Shown here: positions 1 through 8,382 of the stretch, one piece after another
How the letters are laid out: each line of letters opens with the position of its first letter
Numbering within the stretch: the stretch's first letter is position 1
DNA from: Flavobacteriaceae bacterium
GTDB taxonomy: Bacteria > Bacteroidota > Bacteroidia > Flavobacteriales > Flavobacteriaceae
DNA length: 64,000 nt
Direction of reading: 5' to 3'
NCBI GenBank assembly: GCA_003443635.1
Contig: CP031964.1
Coordinates: 62,001-126,000, forward strand
Program-made: the position numbers and the translations under genes
Notes under the pieces: generated by a model
Seen by the model: only the letters and a program-made list of their open reading frames with translations
Told to the model about the DNA's origin: nothing
Databases searched by the model: none

Positions 1-3000
1 TTAATACGCTCACCTTGTATATCTTTTATATTTAATTGTATGGATAGTTTTTTAGCATACACATCCATCACATCATGTAATAATTGAAAGTTACTAAACT
101 GAATTCGAGGATCACTCTTTTTACCTGTCTCTCTATTTACCCAACCTTCTTTTACATAGGAACGGACATACACAAAGCTGTTACGCAATAAAAAATGCCT
201 GTATTTAAGATACTCTTCACCAAAAATCCTGAACTCAAATGTATCTGTATAATCTTCTACAGTAAATAATGCCCAGCCTTTTCCTTGTTTGCTTACACGA
301 TGCTGTACATCGGTTACGACGCCTCCAAAAGTAAGTTCACGATTTACATAAGGTTCTAAATTATTGAACATTGCTAAAGTTGCATTGCAAAAAGTTTTCA
401 TTTCAGTTTTAAAGTCATCTAACGGATGTCCAGAAATATAAATCCCTACTACTTCACGCTCGCGTGCTAATTTTTCCATCGTTCCCCATTCTTCACATGG
501 CGGCACTTCAGGTTCGGGAATTTGTACATCGCTAGCTTCACCAAATAAACTTACTTGCGCAGAATTCTCATTCTCCTGATATTTATTTGCATAACGAATT
601 GTTTTTTCTAAAAAGGTAATTCCATCACCTGTATCGTGAAAATACTGTGCACGATGGGCATCAAAACTATCAAATGCACCTGCATTGGCTAGATTTTCAA
701 ATGCTTTTTTATTAGCGGCACGTAAATCAATACGCTTTGCCATATCAAAAATAGATTTGTAAGGTCCAGCATCTGTTTTACGATGTTCTACTATAGTAGC
801 TACAGCACCACTCCCTACTCCTTTTATTGCGCCCATTCCAAAGCGCACAGCATTATCTTGATTTACTGAGAATTTATAATAGGATTCATTTACATCTGGC
901 CCAAGCACATTCAGTTTCATACGCTTGCACTCTTCCATAAAAAAGGTTACCGATTTAATATCATTCATATTATTAGACAGTACTGCTGCCATATACTCTG
1001 CTGGATAATGTGCTTTTAAATATGCGGTTTGGTAAGCAATCCAAGCATAACATGTAGAGTGCGATTTATTAAACGCATAGCTCGCAAAAGCTTCCCAGTC
1101 TTTCCATATTTTCTCAAGCTTTTTCTCATCCATTCCTTTGGCAGCTGCTTGAGAAATAAACTTAGGTTTCATTTTATCCAGAACAGCTTTTTGCTTTTTC
1201 CCCATGGCTTTTCGTAACACATCTGCCTCACCTCTTGTAAAATCAGCTAATTTCTGTGAAAGCAACATTACCTGCTCTTGATATACTGTAATTCCATAGG
1301 TTTGCTTTAGGTATTCTTCCATTTCTGGAAGATCATACTCAATCGTTTCGGTACCGTGTTTACGATTAATAAAACTAGGAATATACTCCATAGGCCCTGG
1401 TCTATAGAGTGCATTCATTGCAATTAAATCATCAAAAACTGTTGGCTTTAAATCTTTTAAATGCTTTTGCATTCCTGGAGATTCGTATTGAAATATCCCT
1501 ACAGTTTCTCCACGTTGGAATAAGGCATAAGTTTCTTCATCATCCAAAGAAAAATTATCAGGATCTAAAAGGATATTGTGCTTTGCTTTTACAATTTTAA
1601 CCGTGTCTTTAATTAAGGTTAGGGTTTTTAATCCTAAAAAATCCATTTTTAATAGACCTGCATCCTCTACAACAGAGTTATCAAATTGTGTAACATATAA
1701 GTCGGAATCTTTTGCAACAGCTACGGGTACGAAATTGGTAATGTCATCTGGAGTGATAATTACACCACAAGCATGAATCCCCGTATTACGCACTGAACCC
1801 TCTAAGATACGTGCTTGATTTACAGTTTCAGCTTCCAGATCATTTCCTTCAGAAATATTTAAAAGCTCATTTACTTTTTCTAGATCTTCAGCTCTAAACT
1901 TACTTCGTAATTCCTTTTCAGGAACTCCAAATATTTTTCCCAACTTAGACATTGTCGGAATTAGTTTCGAAATCCTATCAGCATCTCCCAATGGTAAATC
2001 TAATACTCGAGCCGTATCTCGAATAGATGATTTTGCCGCCATCGTACCATAAGTAATAATTTGTGCTACCTGATTAGATCCATACTTATCAATTACATAA
2101 TCCATCACGCGACCACGACCTTCATCATCAAAATCAATATCAATATCTGGCATACTTATACGATCTGGATTTAAGAAACGCTCAAAAAGCAAATCGTATT
2201 TAAGAGGATCTATATTGGTAATCCAAAGGCAGTATGCTACTACAGATCCAGCTGCCGATCCACGTCCTGGACCTACAGACACATCCATGTTTCTCGCTTC
2301 ACGAATAAAATCTTCAACAATTAAAAAGTATCCTGGATATCCTGTATTCTCTATTACGCTTAACTCAAAATCAAGACGTTCTTTTATCTCTTCTGTAATT
2401 TCGCCATATCTTATTTTTGCACCTTCAAAAGTTAAGTGTTTTAAGAATGCATTCTCACCACGTTTCCCACCATCTACTTCATCTTCTTCAGATTTAAATT
2501 TCTCTGGAATATCAAACTTAGGAAGCAAGACATCTCTCGCCAATTCAAAAGCTTCAATTTTATCTACAACTTCTTGAATATTTATAATTGCTTCAGGTGT
2601 ATGTTTAAACAAGTCTTTCATTTCGTCTGAAGACTTGAAATAATATTCTTGATTTGGTAACCCATAACGATATCCTCGACCTCGACCTATAGGGGTTGCC
2701 TGCTTCTCACCATCTTTTACACATAATAAAATATCGTGTGCATTAGCATCTTCTTGCTCACAGTAATAAGTGTTATTAGTAGCTACTACTTTTACATCAT
2801 GTTTTTTGGCAAGCTGTTTTAATACTTGGTTTGCACGCTTTTCGTCTTCTTGCCCATGCTCCATCAACTCTAAATACAAGTCTCCACCAAACTGTTCTTT
2901 CCACCAAACCAAGGCTTCTTCAGCCTGTTTTTCACCAACATTAAGCACTTTACTAGGTACTTCTCCATAGAGGTTTCCCGTAAGTACTAAAATATCTTCC

Positions 3001-4214
3001 TTGTATTGTTCAATAACTTTTTTATCTATTCGAGGGACATAATAAAATCCATCTGTATAAGCGATAGATGACATTTTTGCTAAGTTCTGATAGCCATTCT
3101 TATTTTTTGCGATCAGTACGATTTGGTATCCATAATCTTTTTGTGATTTATTGGTGTGATCGTCACAAACAAAAAACTCACATCCTAAAATAGGTTTTAT
3201 CTCTTTTGCAACGGGTGCTTCCCCTTTTGCTTCAGCTTCTGCATTTTTCTCTTTTACAGCTCTGTTGTGATTTTTTACTTCTTTCACAAAGTGAAAAGCT
3301 CCCATCATATTAGCATGATCGGTTAACGCTACAGCAGGCATATGATGTTTTGCTGCCGAAGCCACTAAATCTTTAATACTAATAGTAGATTGTAATACTG
3401 AAAATTGTGAGTGGTTATGTAAATGCACAAAATCTAAAGCGTTTAGAGAAGCAATATCTACAGCGCTATCCTCTTGAAATTTATCTTGTTGTGCTTGTTC
3501 TTTAGCAATACGCTCATTAATCTTTGCCGAAGCTTGTTTAAGATTAATATGCTTTAATCCAATAAGTTGAATTTGTTTTGGATTTGCTTGAGAAAACCTC
3601 TCAAAATAATCTGGTGCTACATCTAACTGCTCTTTAGTGTATTTTTTTAACCGAATAAGTTCGAAAAAACAACGTGTTGTTGCTTCAACATCGGCAGTTG
3701 CATTATGTGCTTCCCCAAATGGAGTATCAAATAAAAATTGATGTAACTCTGTAAGTGTTGGTAATTTAAATTTTCCGCCGCGCCCTCCAGGAATCTTACA
3801 TAATTCTGCTGTGTATTCTGTACAGGTATCTAAAACTGGTAATTCTTGTAATGGATTAGTGATATCTTCTCTAAAAAATTCACACCCCATGATATTAAGA
3901 TCGAACTTTACATTCTGCCCAACTACAAATTTCGCTTTCCCTAAAGCTTCATTAAATTTCTCTAGCATTTCGACTAAAGGAATTCCCTGCTCTTGGGCTA
4001 ATTCTGTAGAAATTCCGTGAATTTTCTCTGCATCATAAGGAATATTAAACCCATCTGGTTGCACCAAATAATCTTGACTTTCAATACAGTTTCCCATTTC
4101 ATCATGCAATTGCCATGCAATTTGTATACAACGTGGCCAATTATCTGTATCAGTAATCGGAGCGTTAAATCGCTTTGGTAACCCTGTGGTTTCTGTATCA
4201 AAAATTAAGTACAT
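1..4214 (-). CDS. dnaE: DNA polymerase III alpha subunit with fused N-terminal proofreading exonuclease (3' end cut by window)
   Basis: Replicative DNA polymerase catalytic subunit. The reading frame is open from the ATG at 4214 to the window edge, giving about 1404 residues without a stop. Residues 6-11 read DTETTG and H170/D175 lie in HNATAD, the ExoI and ExoIII motifs of a DnaQ-type 3'-5' exonuclease. A PHP domain begins near residue 261 (HLHNHS at 264-269). The polymerase core carries GPGRGSAAGS and the acidic catalytic motif PDIDIDFDDEGR near residue 690. An OB-fold segment (ELTFGGVVTDVQ) lies near 1290. Exonuclease-PHP-polymerase fusion is the form I know from flavobacterial DnaE; in E. 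coli proofreading is a separate DnaQ subunit. The gene runs divergently from rpsP across 219 bases. Confidence 0.96.
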   Translation of the reverse strand, partial: MYLIFDTETTGLPKRFNAPITDTDNWPRCIQIAWQLHDEMGNCIESQDYLVQPDGFNIPYDAEKIHGISTELAQEQGIPLVEMLEKFNEALGKAKFVVGQNVKFDLNIMGCEFFREDITNPLQELPVLDTCTEYTAELCKIPGGRGGKFKLPTLTELHQFLFDTPFGEAHNATADVEATTRCFFELIRLKKYTKEQLDVAPDYFERFSQANPKQIQLIGLKHINLKQASAKINERIAKEQAQQDKFQEDSAVDIASLNALDFVHLHNHSQFSVLQSTISIKDLVASAAKHHMPAVALTDHANMMGAFHFVKEVKNHNRAVKEKNAEAEAKGEAPVAKEIKPILGCEFFVCDDHTNKSQKDYGYQIVLIAKNKNGYQNLAKMSSIAYTDGFYYVPRIDKKVIEQYKEDILVLTGNLYGEVPSKVLNVGEKQAEEALVWWKEQFGGDLYLELMEHGQEDEKRANQVLKQLAKKHDVKVVATNNTYYCEQEDANAHDILLCVKDGEKQATPIGRGRGYRYGLPNQEYYFKSSDEMKDLFKHTPEAIINIQEVVDKIEAFELARDVLLPKFDIPEKFKSEEDEVDGGKRGENAFLKHLTFEGAKIRYGEITEEIKERLDFELSVIENTGYPGYFLIVEDFIREARNMDVSVGPGRGSAAGSVVAYCLWITNIDPLKYDLLFERFLNPDRISMPDIDIDFDDEGRGRVMDYVIDKYGSNQVAQIITYGTMAAKSSIRDTARVLDLPLGDADRISKLIPTMSKLGKIFGVPEKELRSKFRAEDLEKVNELLNISEGNDLEAETVNQARILEGSVRNTGIHACGVIITPDDITNFVPVAVAKDSDLYVTQFDNSVVEDAGLLKMDFLGLKTLTLIKDTVKIVKAKHNILLDPDNFSLDDEETYALFQRGETVGIFQYESPGMQKHLKDLKPTVFDDLIAMNALYRPGPMEYIPSFINRKHGTETIEYDLPEMEEYLKQTYGITVYQEQVMLLSQKLADFTRGEADVLRKAMGKKQKAVLDKMKPKFISQAAAKGMDEKKLEKIWKDWEAFASYAFNKSHSTCYAWIAYQTAYLKAHYPAEYMAAVLSNNMNDIKSVTFFMEECKRMKLNVLGPDVNESYYKFSVNQDNAVRFGMGAIKGVGSGAVATIVEHRKTDAGPYKSIFDMAKRIDLRAANKKAFENLANAGAFDSFDAHRAQYFHDTGDGITFLEKTIRYANKYQENENSAQVSLFGEASDVQIPEPEVPPCEEWGTMEKLAREREVVGIYISGHPLDDFKTEMKTFCNATLAMFNNLEPYVNRELTFGGVVTDVQHRVSKQGKGWALFTVEDYTDTFEFRIFGEEYLKYRHFLLRNSFVYVRSYVKEGWVNRETGKKSDPRIQFSNFQLLHDVMDVYAKKLSIQLNIKDIQGERI

Positions 4215-4380
4215 AGATGCTGTTTTATCTCAATAAACAAGAGCATTAAAAATACATATAAATCCTTCTTATTACAGCTAAAAGTTATGAACATTTGTAA
4301 ACAAAAATCATTTTGTTTTTAACTTAATTTCAGCACTTTAAAAAAAGTAATCTAATTAATTAACAATTAGAAAAATGTAT

Positions 4381-4389
4381 TATATTTGC
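4381..4389 (+). promoter_or_regulatory. Promoter -7 box of rpsP
   Basis: TATATTTGC matches the Bacteroidota -7 consensus TAnnTTTG exactly. It lies 44 bases before the rpsP ATG. A short hairpin (GAGGT 4406-4410, loop CGAGA, ACCTC 4416-4420) sits in the leader between them. No clear -33 TTG is visible. Confidence 0.7.
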
Positions 4390-4433
4390 ACCCTCATTAA
4401 TAACAGAGGTCGAGAACCTCATAAATTAATTAT

Positions 4434-4949
4434 ATGCCAGTAAAAGTAAGATTACAAAGACACGGTAAAAAAGGAAAACCTTTTTACTGGATCGTAGCAG
4501 CAGATGCAAGATCAAAAAGAGATGGTAAATTTCTTGAAAAATTAGGAACTTACAATCCAAACGTTAACCCAGCAATTATAGATTTAGATGTTGATGGTGC
4601 AGTAAAATGGCTTCAAAATGGAGCACAACCTACTGATACCGCAAGAGCAATTTTATCTTATAAAGGTGCTTTATTAAAAAATCACTTAGCAGGAGGCGTT
4701 AGAAAAGGTGCTTTAACAGAAGAAGAAGCTGAGAAGAAATTCCAAGCTTGGTTAGATGAAAAAGCAGCTAAAGTTGAATCTAAAGAAGGTGATTTAGCAA
4801 AAGCACAAGCAGATGCTAAAGCAAAAGCTTTAGAAGCAGAAAAAGCAGTAAATGAAGCAAGAATTGCTGCCGCTGCTCCTGTTGTTGAAGAAGAAGTTGC
4901 AGAAGAAGCTCCGGCTGCTGAAGCAGATGCTTCTAACGAAGAAGAATAA
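4434..4949 (+). CDS. rpsP: 30S ribosomal protein bS16 with long charged C-terminal tail
   Basis: Small-subunit ribosomal protein. The first roughly 85 residues (MPVKVRLQRHGKKGKPFYWIVA... onward) are the standard bS16 domain. The remaining half is a low-complexity Ala/Glu/Lys extension ending in acidic residues (SNEEE), so the protein is 171 residues where E. coli bS16 has 82. The extension is probably helical and solvent-exposed; such tails are common in Bacteroidota bS16. It is first in a group with rimM, which is the 16S maturation factor gene often found beside rpsP. A strong terminator follows, so rimM is probably only partly cotranscribed. Confidence 0.97.
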   Translation: MPVKVRLQRHGKKGKPFYWIVAADARSKRDGKFLEKLGTYNPNVNPAIIDLDVDGAVKWLQNGAQPTDTARAILSYKGALLKNHLAGGVRKGALTEEEAEKKFQAWLDEKAAKVESKEGDLAKAQADAKAKALEAEKAVNEARIAAAAPVVEEEVAEEAPAAEADASNEEE

Positions 4950-4973
4950 AACAAAAAATGTTTTTATACTTTT

Positions 4974-5003
4974 AAACTCCGATAGACTCTATCGGAGTTT
5001 TTT
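4974..5003 (+). terminator. Intrinsic terminator after rpsP
   Basis: A perfect inverted repeat, AAACTCCGATAGA (4974-4986) and TCTATCGGAGTTT (4988-5000), with further T residues. It separates rpsP from rimM, either as a terminator or as an attenuating processing stem. Confidence 0.85.
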
Positions 5004-5054
5004 ATTTTCAATAGTGACTCTTAACAATAGAGTAAAATATACTCCCATAAAAAG

Positions 5055-5074
5055 ATTCTCGCCTACGCGAGAAT
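5055..5074. repeat. Short REP-like palindrome
   Basis: ATTCTCGC-CTAC-GCGAGAAT forms a perfect 8-bp stem with a 4-base loop between rpsP and rimM. It resembles the core of dispersed palindromic repeats (ATTCCCGC...GCGGGAAT type) seen in many bacterial intergenic regions. Only one copy of this exact form was noticed in the window. Confidence 0.45.
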
Positions 5075-5093
5075 AACAAATAAATGATTTGCT

Positions 5094-5618
5094 ATGACAA
5101 TTGACGATTGTTTTTATTTAGGAAAAATTGTAAAAAAATACAGCTTTAAAGGAGAACTCCTTATAAAATTAGATACAGATCAACCAGAATTATACGAGAA
5201 TTTAGGTGCTGTTTTTATTTCTGTACGCAATACGTTCTTACCCTTTTTTATTGAAAGTTCTCAGCTTCATAAATCCGATTTACTACGTGTACAGTTTGAA
5301 GATGTAGATACTGAAGCTGATGCAGATGCTTTATTAAAAAGTGATGTATACCTACCTTTAGAGCTACTTCCTAAATTAGAAGGTGACAAATTTTACTATC
5401 ACGAAGTCATTGGTTTTACTATTAAAGACATTAATTTCGGAATTGTTGGTATTATTAAAGGAATTAATGATAGTACTGCTCAAGCTTTATTTGAAATTGA
5501 TAGAGATGGAATTGAAATTTTAATTCCGATGAACGATGAGTTCATCTCAAAAGTAGATCGTAAAGCAAAAACTATAGTGGTCGAAACTCCAGAAGGACTT
5601 ATTGATTTATATCTTTAA
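5094..5618 (+). CDS. rimM: Ribosome maturation factor RimM
   Basis: Assists 30S head maturation by binding uS19 and 16S rRNA. The 174-residue length fits the family. The N-terminal domain opens with YLGKIVKKYSFKGELLIKLDTD, the usual beta-barrel start (GKIVK..GlkGEl). The C-terminal PRC-barrel contains the segment near FYYHEVIGFTIKD and ends with LIPMNDEFISKVDRKAKTIVV. Its position after rpsP agrees with the conserved ribosome-biogenesis neighbourhood. The ATG at 5094 places the first motif at residue 8. A methyltransferase gene follows within 15 bases and is probably cotranscribed. Confidence 0.95.
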   Translation: MTIDDCFYLGKIVKKYSFKGELLIKLDTDQPELYENLGAVFISVRNTFLPFFIESSQLHKSDLLRVQFEDVDTEADADALLKSDVYLPLELLPKLEGDKFYYHEVIGFTIKDINFGIVGIIKGINDSTAQALFEIDRDGIEILIPMNDEFISKVDRKAKTIVVETPEGLIDLYL

Positions 5619-5630
5619 AAATTGGTACTT

Positions 5631-6347
5631 GTGAAAAATGAAATTTTTCGATTCAAAGAATTTGAAGTGACCCAAAATCGCTGCGCAATGAAAATTGGCA
5701 CTGATGGTGTTTTACTGGGTGCTTGGGCTAATCTAGAGCATCAACCTTTTGCGATATTAGATATTGGAAGTGGCACTGGAGTGATTGCTTTAATGCTGGC
5801 ACAACGTAGTAATGCAGAAGTCGTGGACGCTTTAGAAATTGATGAAGATGCCTATGAGCAATCTGTTGAAAATTTTGAAAACTCCCCTTGGGGAGATCGC
5901 TTGTTTTGCTATCACGCATCGCTTGAAGAATTTGCTGATGAGATTGATGACACCTACGATCTCATTGTTTCCAATCCACCATTTTATTCTGAAAATTATA
6001 AAACCGATAACTCTAAACGTGATCTCGCACGTTTTGAAGATGCCATGCCTTTTACTCATCTATTAGAAAGTGCTTCAAAATTGTTATCTGAAACAGGAAA
6101 ATTTATAGTCATTATTCCGTTTAAAGAAGAAGAGAATTTTATTAAACTTGCATCAAATTTTAATTTATTCTCAAATCGTATCTTACATATTAAAGGAAAT
6201 CCTAATTCTGAAATTAAACGCAGTCTTTTAGAATTCTCATTCAGTAACAGTGAAATCAATATTGATGAACTTATTATCGAAACCGAACGCCATCAATACA
6301 CCCAAGACTATGTTAATCTTACTCAAGATTTTTATTTAAAAATGTAA
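5631..6347 (+). CDS. trmN6: tRNA1(Val) (adenine-37-N6)-methyltransferase, TrmN6 family
   Basis: SAM-dependent methyltransferase expected to modify A37 of tRNA. Motif I is ILDIGSGTGVIAL and motif IV is VSNPPFYSEN; the NPPF sequence marks N6-adenine methyltransferases. The invariant opening RCAMKIGTDGVLLGAW is present. No ATG lies upstream of the conserved block: the options are TTG at 5622 and GTG at 5631. I chose GTG because it gives VKNEIFRFKEF, a short lead-in like that of homologues. It is 12 bases after rimM, so an operon is likely. Confidence 0.88.
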   Translation: MKNEIFRFKEFEVTQNRCAMKIGTDGVLLGAWANLEHQPFAILDIGSGTGVIALMLAQRSNAEVVDALEIDEDAYEQSVENFENSPWGDRLFCYHASLEEFADEIDDTYDLIVSNPPFYSENYKTDNSKRDLARFEDAMPFTHLLESASKLLSETGKFIVIIPFKEEENFIKLASNFNLFSNRILHIKGNPNSEIKRSLLEFSFSNSEINIDELIIETERHQYTQDYVNLTQDFYLKM

Positions 6348-6359
6348 CAATTCGTTACA
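6343..6359. promoter_or_regulatory. Candidate operator palindrome at the gcdH promoter
   Basis: TGTAAC-AATTC-GTTACA, two perfect 6-base arms with a 5-base spacer. It overlaps the stop codon of the methyltransferase gene and the first bases of the gcdH -7 box. The position suits a repressor site, but the regulator is unknown. Confidence 0.45.
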
Positions 6360-6364
6360 TTTGC
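6356..6364 (+). promoter_or_regulatory. Promoter -7 box of gcdH
   Basis: TACATTTGC fits TAnnTTTGC and lies 22 bases before the ATG at 6387, giving a leader of roughly 15 bases. It overlaps the palindrome at 6343-6359. Confidence 0.65.
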
Positions 6365-6386
6365 TTTCCAAACAATATTCTATACA

Positions 6387-7565
6387 ATGAAGCCAGATTT
6401 ATTTGAAGCTCCAGATTATTACAATCTTGACGAACTATTAACAGACGAACATAAATTAGTACGTGATGCAGCGCGTGAATGGGTAAAGCGTGATGTCTCT
6501 CCAATTATAGAAGATTATGCACAGCGTGCAGAGTTTCCAACACAAATTGTTAACGGATTAGCAGAAATTGGTGCTTTCGGACCTTATATTCCTGAGCAAT
6601 ATGGTGGCGCTGGACTAGATCAAATTTCTTATGGATTGATTATGCAAGAGATCGAACGTGGTGATTCTGGAGTTCGCTCAACCGCATCAGTACAATCATC
6701 ATTAGTGATGTATCCTATTTGGAAGTACGGTAACGAAGAACAACGCAATAAATACTTGCCAAAATTAGCCAGTGGTGAATGGATGGGCTGTTTTGGATTA
6801 ACAGAACCTGATCATGGCTCTAATCCTGGTGGTATGGTTACTAATTTTAAAGATATGGGTGATCATTATCTTTTAAATGGTGCTAAAATGTGGATCTCAA
6901 ATGCCCCTTTTGCACAAGTGGCTGTAGTTTGGGCAAAAAATGAAGAAGGGCGTATACACGGACTTATTGTAGAACGTGGCATGGAGGGTTTCTCTACTCC
7001 AGAAACACATAACAAATGGTCATTACGTGCCAGTGCCACTGGTGAACTTATTTTTGATAATGTAAAAGTCCCTAAAGAAAATTTATTACCTAACAAATCA
7101 GGGTTAGGGGCACCATTAGGTTGCTTAGATTCTGCTCGTTTTGGTATTGCTTGGGGTGCAATAGGCGCAGCTATGGATTGTTACGATACCGCTCTAAGAT
7201 ATAGTAAAGAACGGTTACAATTTGGGAAACCAATCGGTGGATTTCAATTACAACAAAAAAAATTGGCCGAGATGATTACCGAAATTACCAAAGCGCAGTT
7301 ATTAGCCTGGAAGCTTGGTGTGATGCGTAATAACGGTACAGCGACCTCTGCGCAGATCTCTATGGCAAAACGTAATAATGTAGATATGGCAATAAATATT
7401 GCACGTGAAGCACGTCAAATGTTAGGTGGTATGGGAATCTCTGGAGAATATTCGATCATGCGTCATTCTATGAATTTAGAAAGTGTAATTACTTACGAAG
7501 GAACACATGATATCCATTTATTGATTACAGGATTGGATGTTACTGGTTTAAATGCATTTAAATAA
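6387..7565 (+). CDS. gcdH: Acyl-CoA dehydrogenase, glutaryl-CoA dehydrogenase type
   Basis: FAD-dependent acyl-CoA dehydrogenase of 392 residues. The subgroup signals point to glutaryl-CoA dehydrogenase: the substrate-pocket stretch SVQSSLVMYPIWKYG, the FAD segment CFGLTEPDHGSNPGGM, and TYEGTHDIH with the catalytic-base glutamate at about residue 371. The known reaction is oxidative decarboxylation of glutaryl-CoA to crotonyl-CoA in lysine and tryptophan breakdown. It has its own promoter with an overlapping palindrome and its own terminator, so it is monocistronic. A saccharopine-dehydrogenase-like gene at 28.6 kb could serve the same lysine route, but the two are not linked. Another acyl-CoA substrate is possible. 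Confidence 0.88.
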   Translation: MKPDLFEAPDYYNLDELLTDEHKLVRDAAREWVKRDVSPIIEDYAQRAEFPTQIVNGLAEIGAFGPYIPEQYGGAGLDQISYGLIMQEIERGDSGVRSTASVQSSLVMYPIWKYGNEEQRNKYLPKLASGEWMGCFGLTEPDHGSNPGGMVTNFKDMGDHYLLNGAKMWISNAPFAQVAVVWAKNEEGRIHGLIVERGMEGFSTPETHNKWSLRASATGELIFDNVKVPKENLLPNKSGLGAPLGCLDSARFGIAWGAIGAAMDCYDTALRYSKERLQFGKPIGGFQLQQKKLAEMITEITKAQLLAWKLGVMRNNGTATSAQISMAKRNNVDMAINIAREARQMLGGMGISGEYSIMRHSMNLESVITYEGTHDIHLLITGLDVTGLNAFK

Positions 7566-7620
7566 CAGGCATCGTTGTTTCTACATCTTATTTATTCAGG
7601 TGTGAAGACTATATTAAATA

Positions 7621-7654
7621 AAAAAAGCATCAACGTTTAGTTGGTGCTTTTTTT
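7621..7654 (+). terminator. Intrinsic terminator after gcdH
   Basis: GCATCAAC and GTTGGTGC pair (one G-T) around a 5-base loop, flanked by an A-run and a T-run, 56 bases after the gcdH stop. Confidence 0.85.
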
Positions 7655-7674
7655 ATTCTCCTTTTCTAAAAAAG

Positions 7675-7719
7675 AAGTTAATTCGTATTAAGTTCTCTGT
7701 TAATTAAAGTTAATTCGTA
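7675..7719. repeat. Pair of 13-base direct repeats upstream of a membrane-protein gene
   Basis: AAGTTAATTCGTA occurs at 7675-7687 and again at 7707-7719, 32 bases apart, which is about three helical turns. The pair lies 108 bases before the start at 7827. A tandem activator site is one reading; no function is established. Confidence 0.4.
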
Positions 7720-7826
7720 CAAATACCTGTAAGCGAAACTCAAAACTGCGACTTTACCTAGAGTCATATCATTAGAATTTGACTGTTTAACATTATTATT
7801 TTAATAACTTTTTAATACATAACACT

Positions 7827-8183
7827 ATGGGTTTTGTCACAAAAAAAATACACGCTTTTTTAGATTATCCAGTTGCTATTGCTTTAATAGTTCTTCCATT
7901 TTTATTAGGATTAGGTAGCACCAATCCTTTAGCTTTACAAATCTCTGTTGCTACTGGAATTGCAGCATTTATTTTAACATTATTAACAGATCATCAATTA
8001 GGAGCAATTCGGGTTATTCCTTATCGATTTCATTTAATTGTTGACTTTTTAGTAGCTGTAGTCTTCATCTTAGTTCCTTTTGTTTTCTCTTTCAAAGGGT
8101 TAGATGCTTATTTTTATTGGATTAATGGCGCTGCAGTACTACTTGTAGTAAGTATGCATAAATCGGAACTAAAAGCAGCTTAA
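7827..8183 (+). CDS. Small four-helix membrane protein, SPW-repeat-like
   Basis: A 118-residue, very hydrophobic protein with four predicted membrane segments at about residues 12-30, 37-54, 68-88 and 94-110. The two halves look alike (HAFLDYPVAIALIVLPFLLG and HLIVDFLVAVVFILVPFVF), which suggests an internal duplication of a two-helix unit, as in SPW-repeat proteins. No catalytic or binding motif is visible. It stands alone between two terminators, so it is monocistronic. It may be an inner-membrane stress or housekeeping protein; the function is not known. Confidence 0.75.
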   Translation: MGFVTKKIHAFLDYPVAIALIVLPFLLGLGSTNPLALQISVATGIAAFILTLLTDHQLGAIRVIPYRFHLIVDFLVAVVFILVPFVFSFKGLDAYFYWINGAAVLLVVSMHKSELKAA

Positions 8184-8229
8184 CAATATAAATTATTCTA
8201 TTAAAGAGAGAGTTGAGAATCTTAGTATC

Positions 8230-8260
8230 AAATAGCAACCTATAATGGGTTGCTATTTTT
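8230..8260 (+). terminator. Intrinsic terminator
   Basis: AAATAGCAACC (8230-8240) and GGTTGCTATTT (8248-8258) form an 11-bp stem with a 7-base loop followed by T residues, 46 bases after the preceding stop. Confidence 0.85.
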
Positions 8261-8382
8261 GTATATAATTGAAATTATACTAAATATTTTATTTATACAA
8301 TATGCAAGATTACATATCATACAATCAAAACACTAATAGTCAATTGTTTAATCATTAAAAGAATTTTAGCTTATTTTTAGCT

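Noticed and set aside
4682-4954. 90-residue Ser/Ala-rich ORF antisense to rpsP
   Set aside because: It is the reverse-frame shadow of the low-complexity bS16 tail; no promoter or family support.
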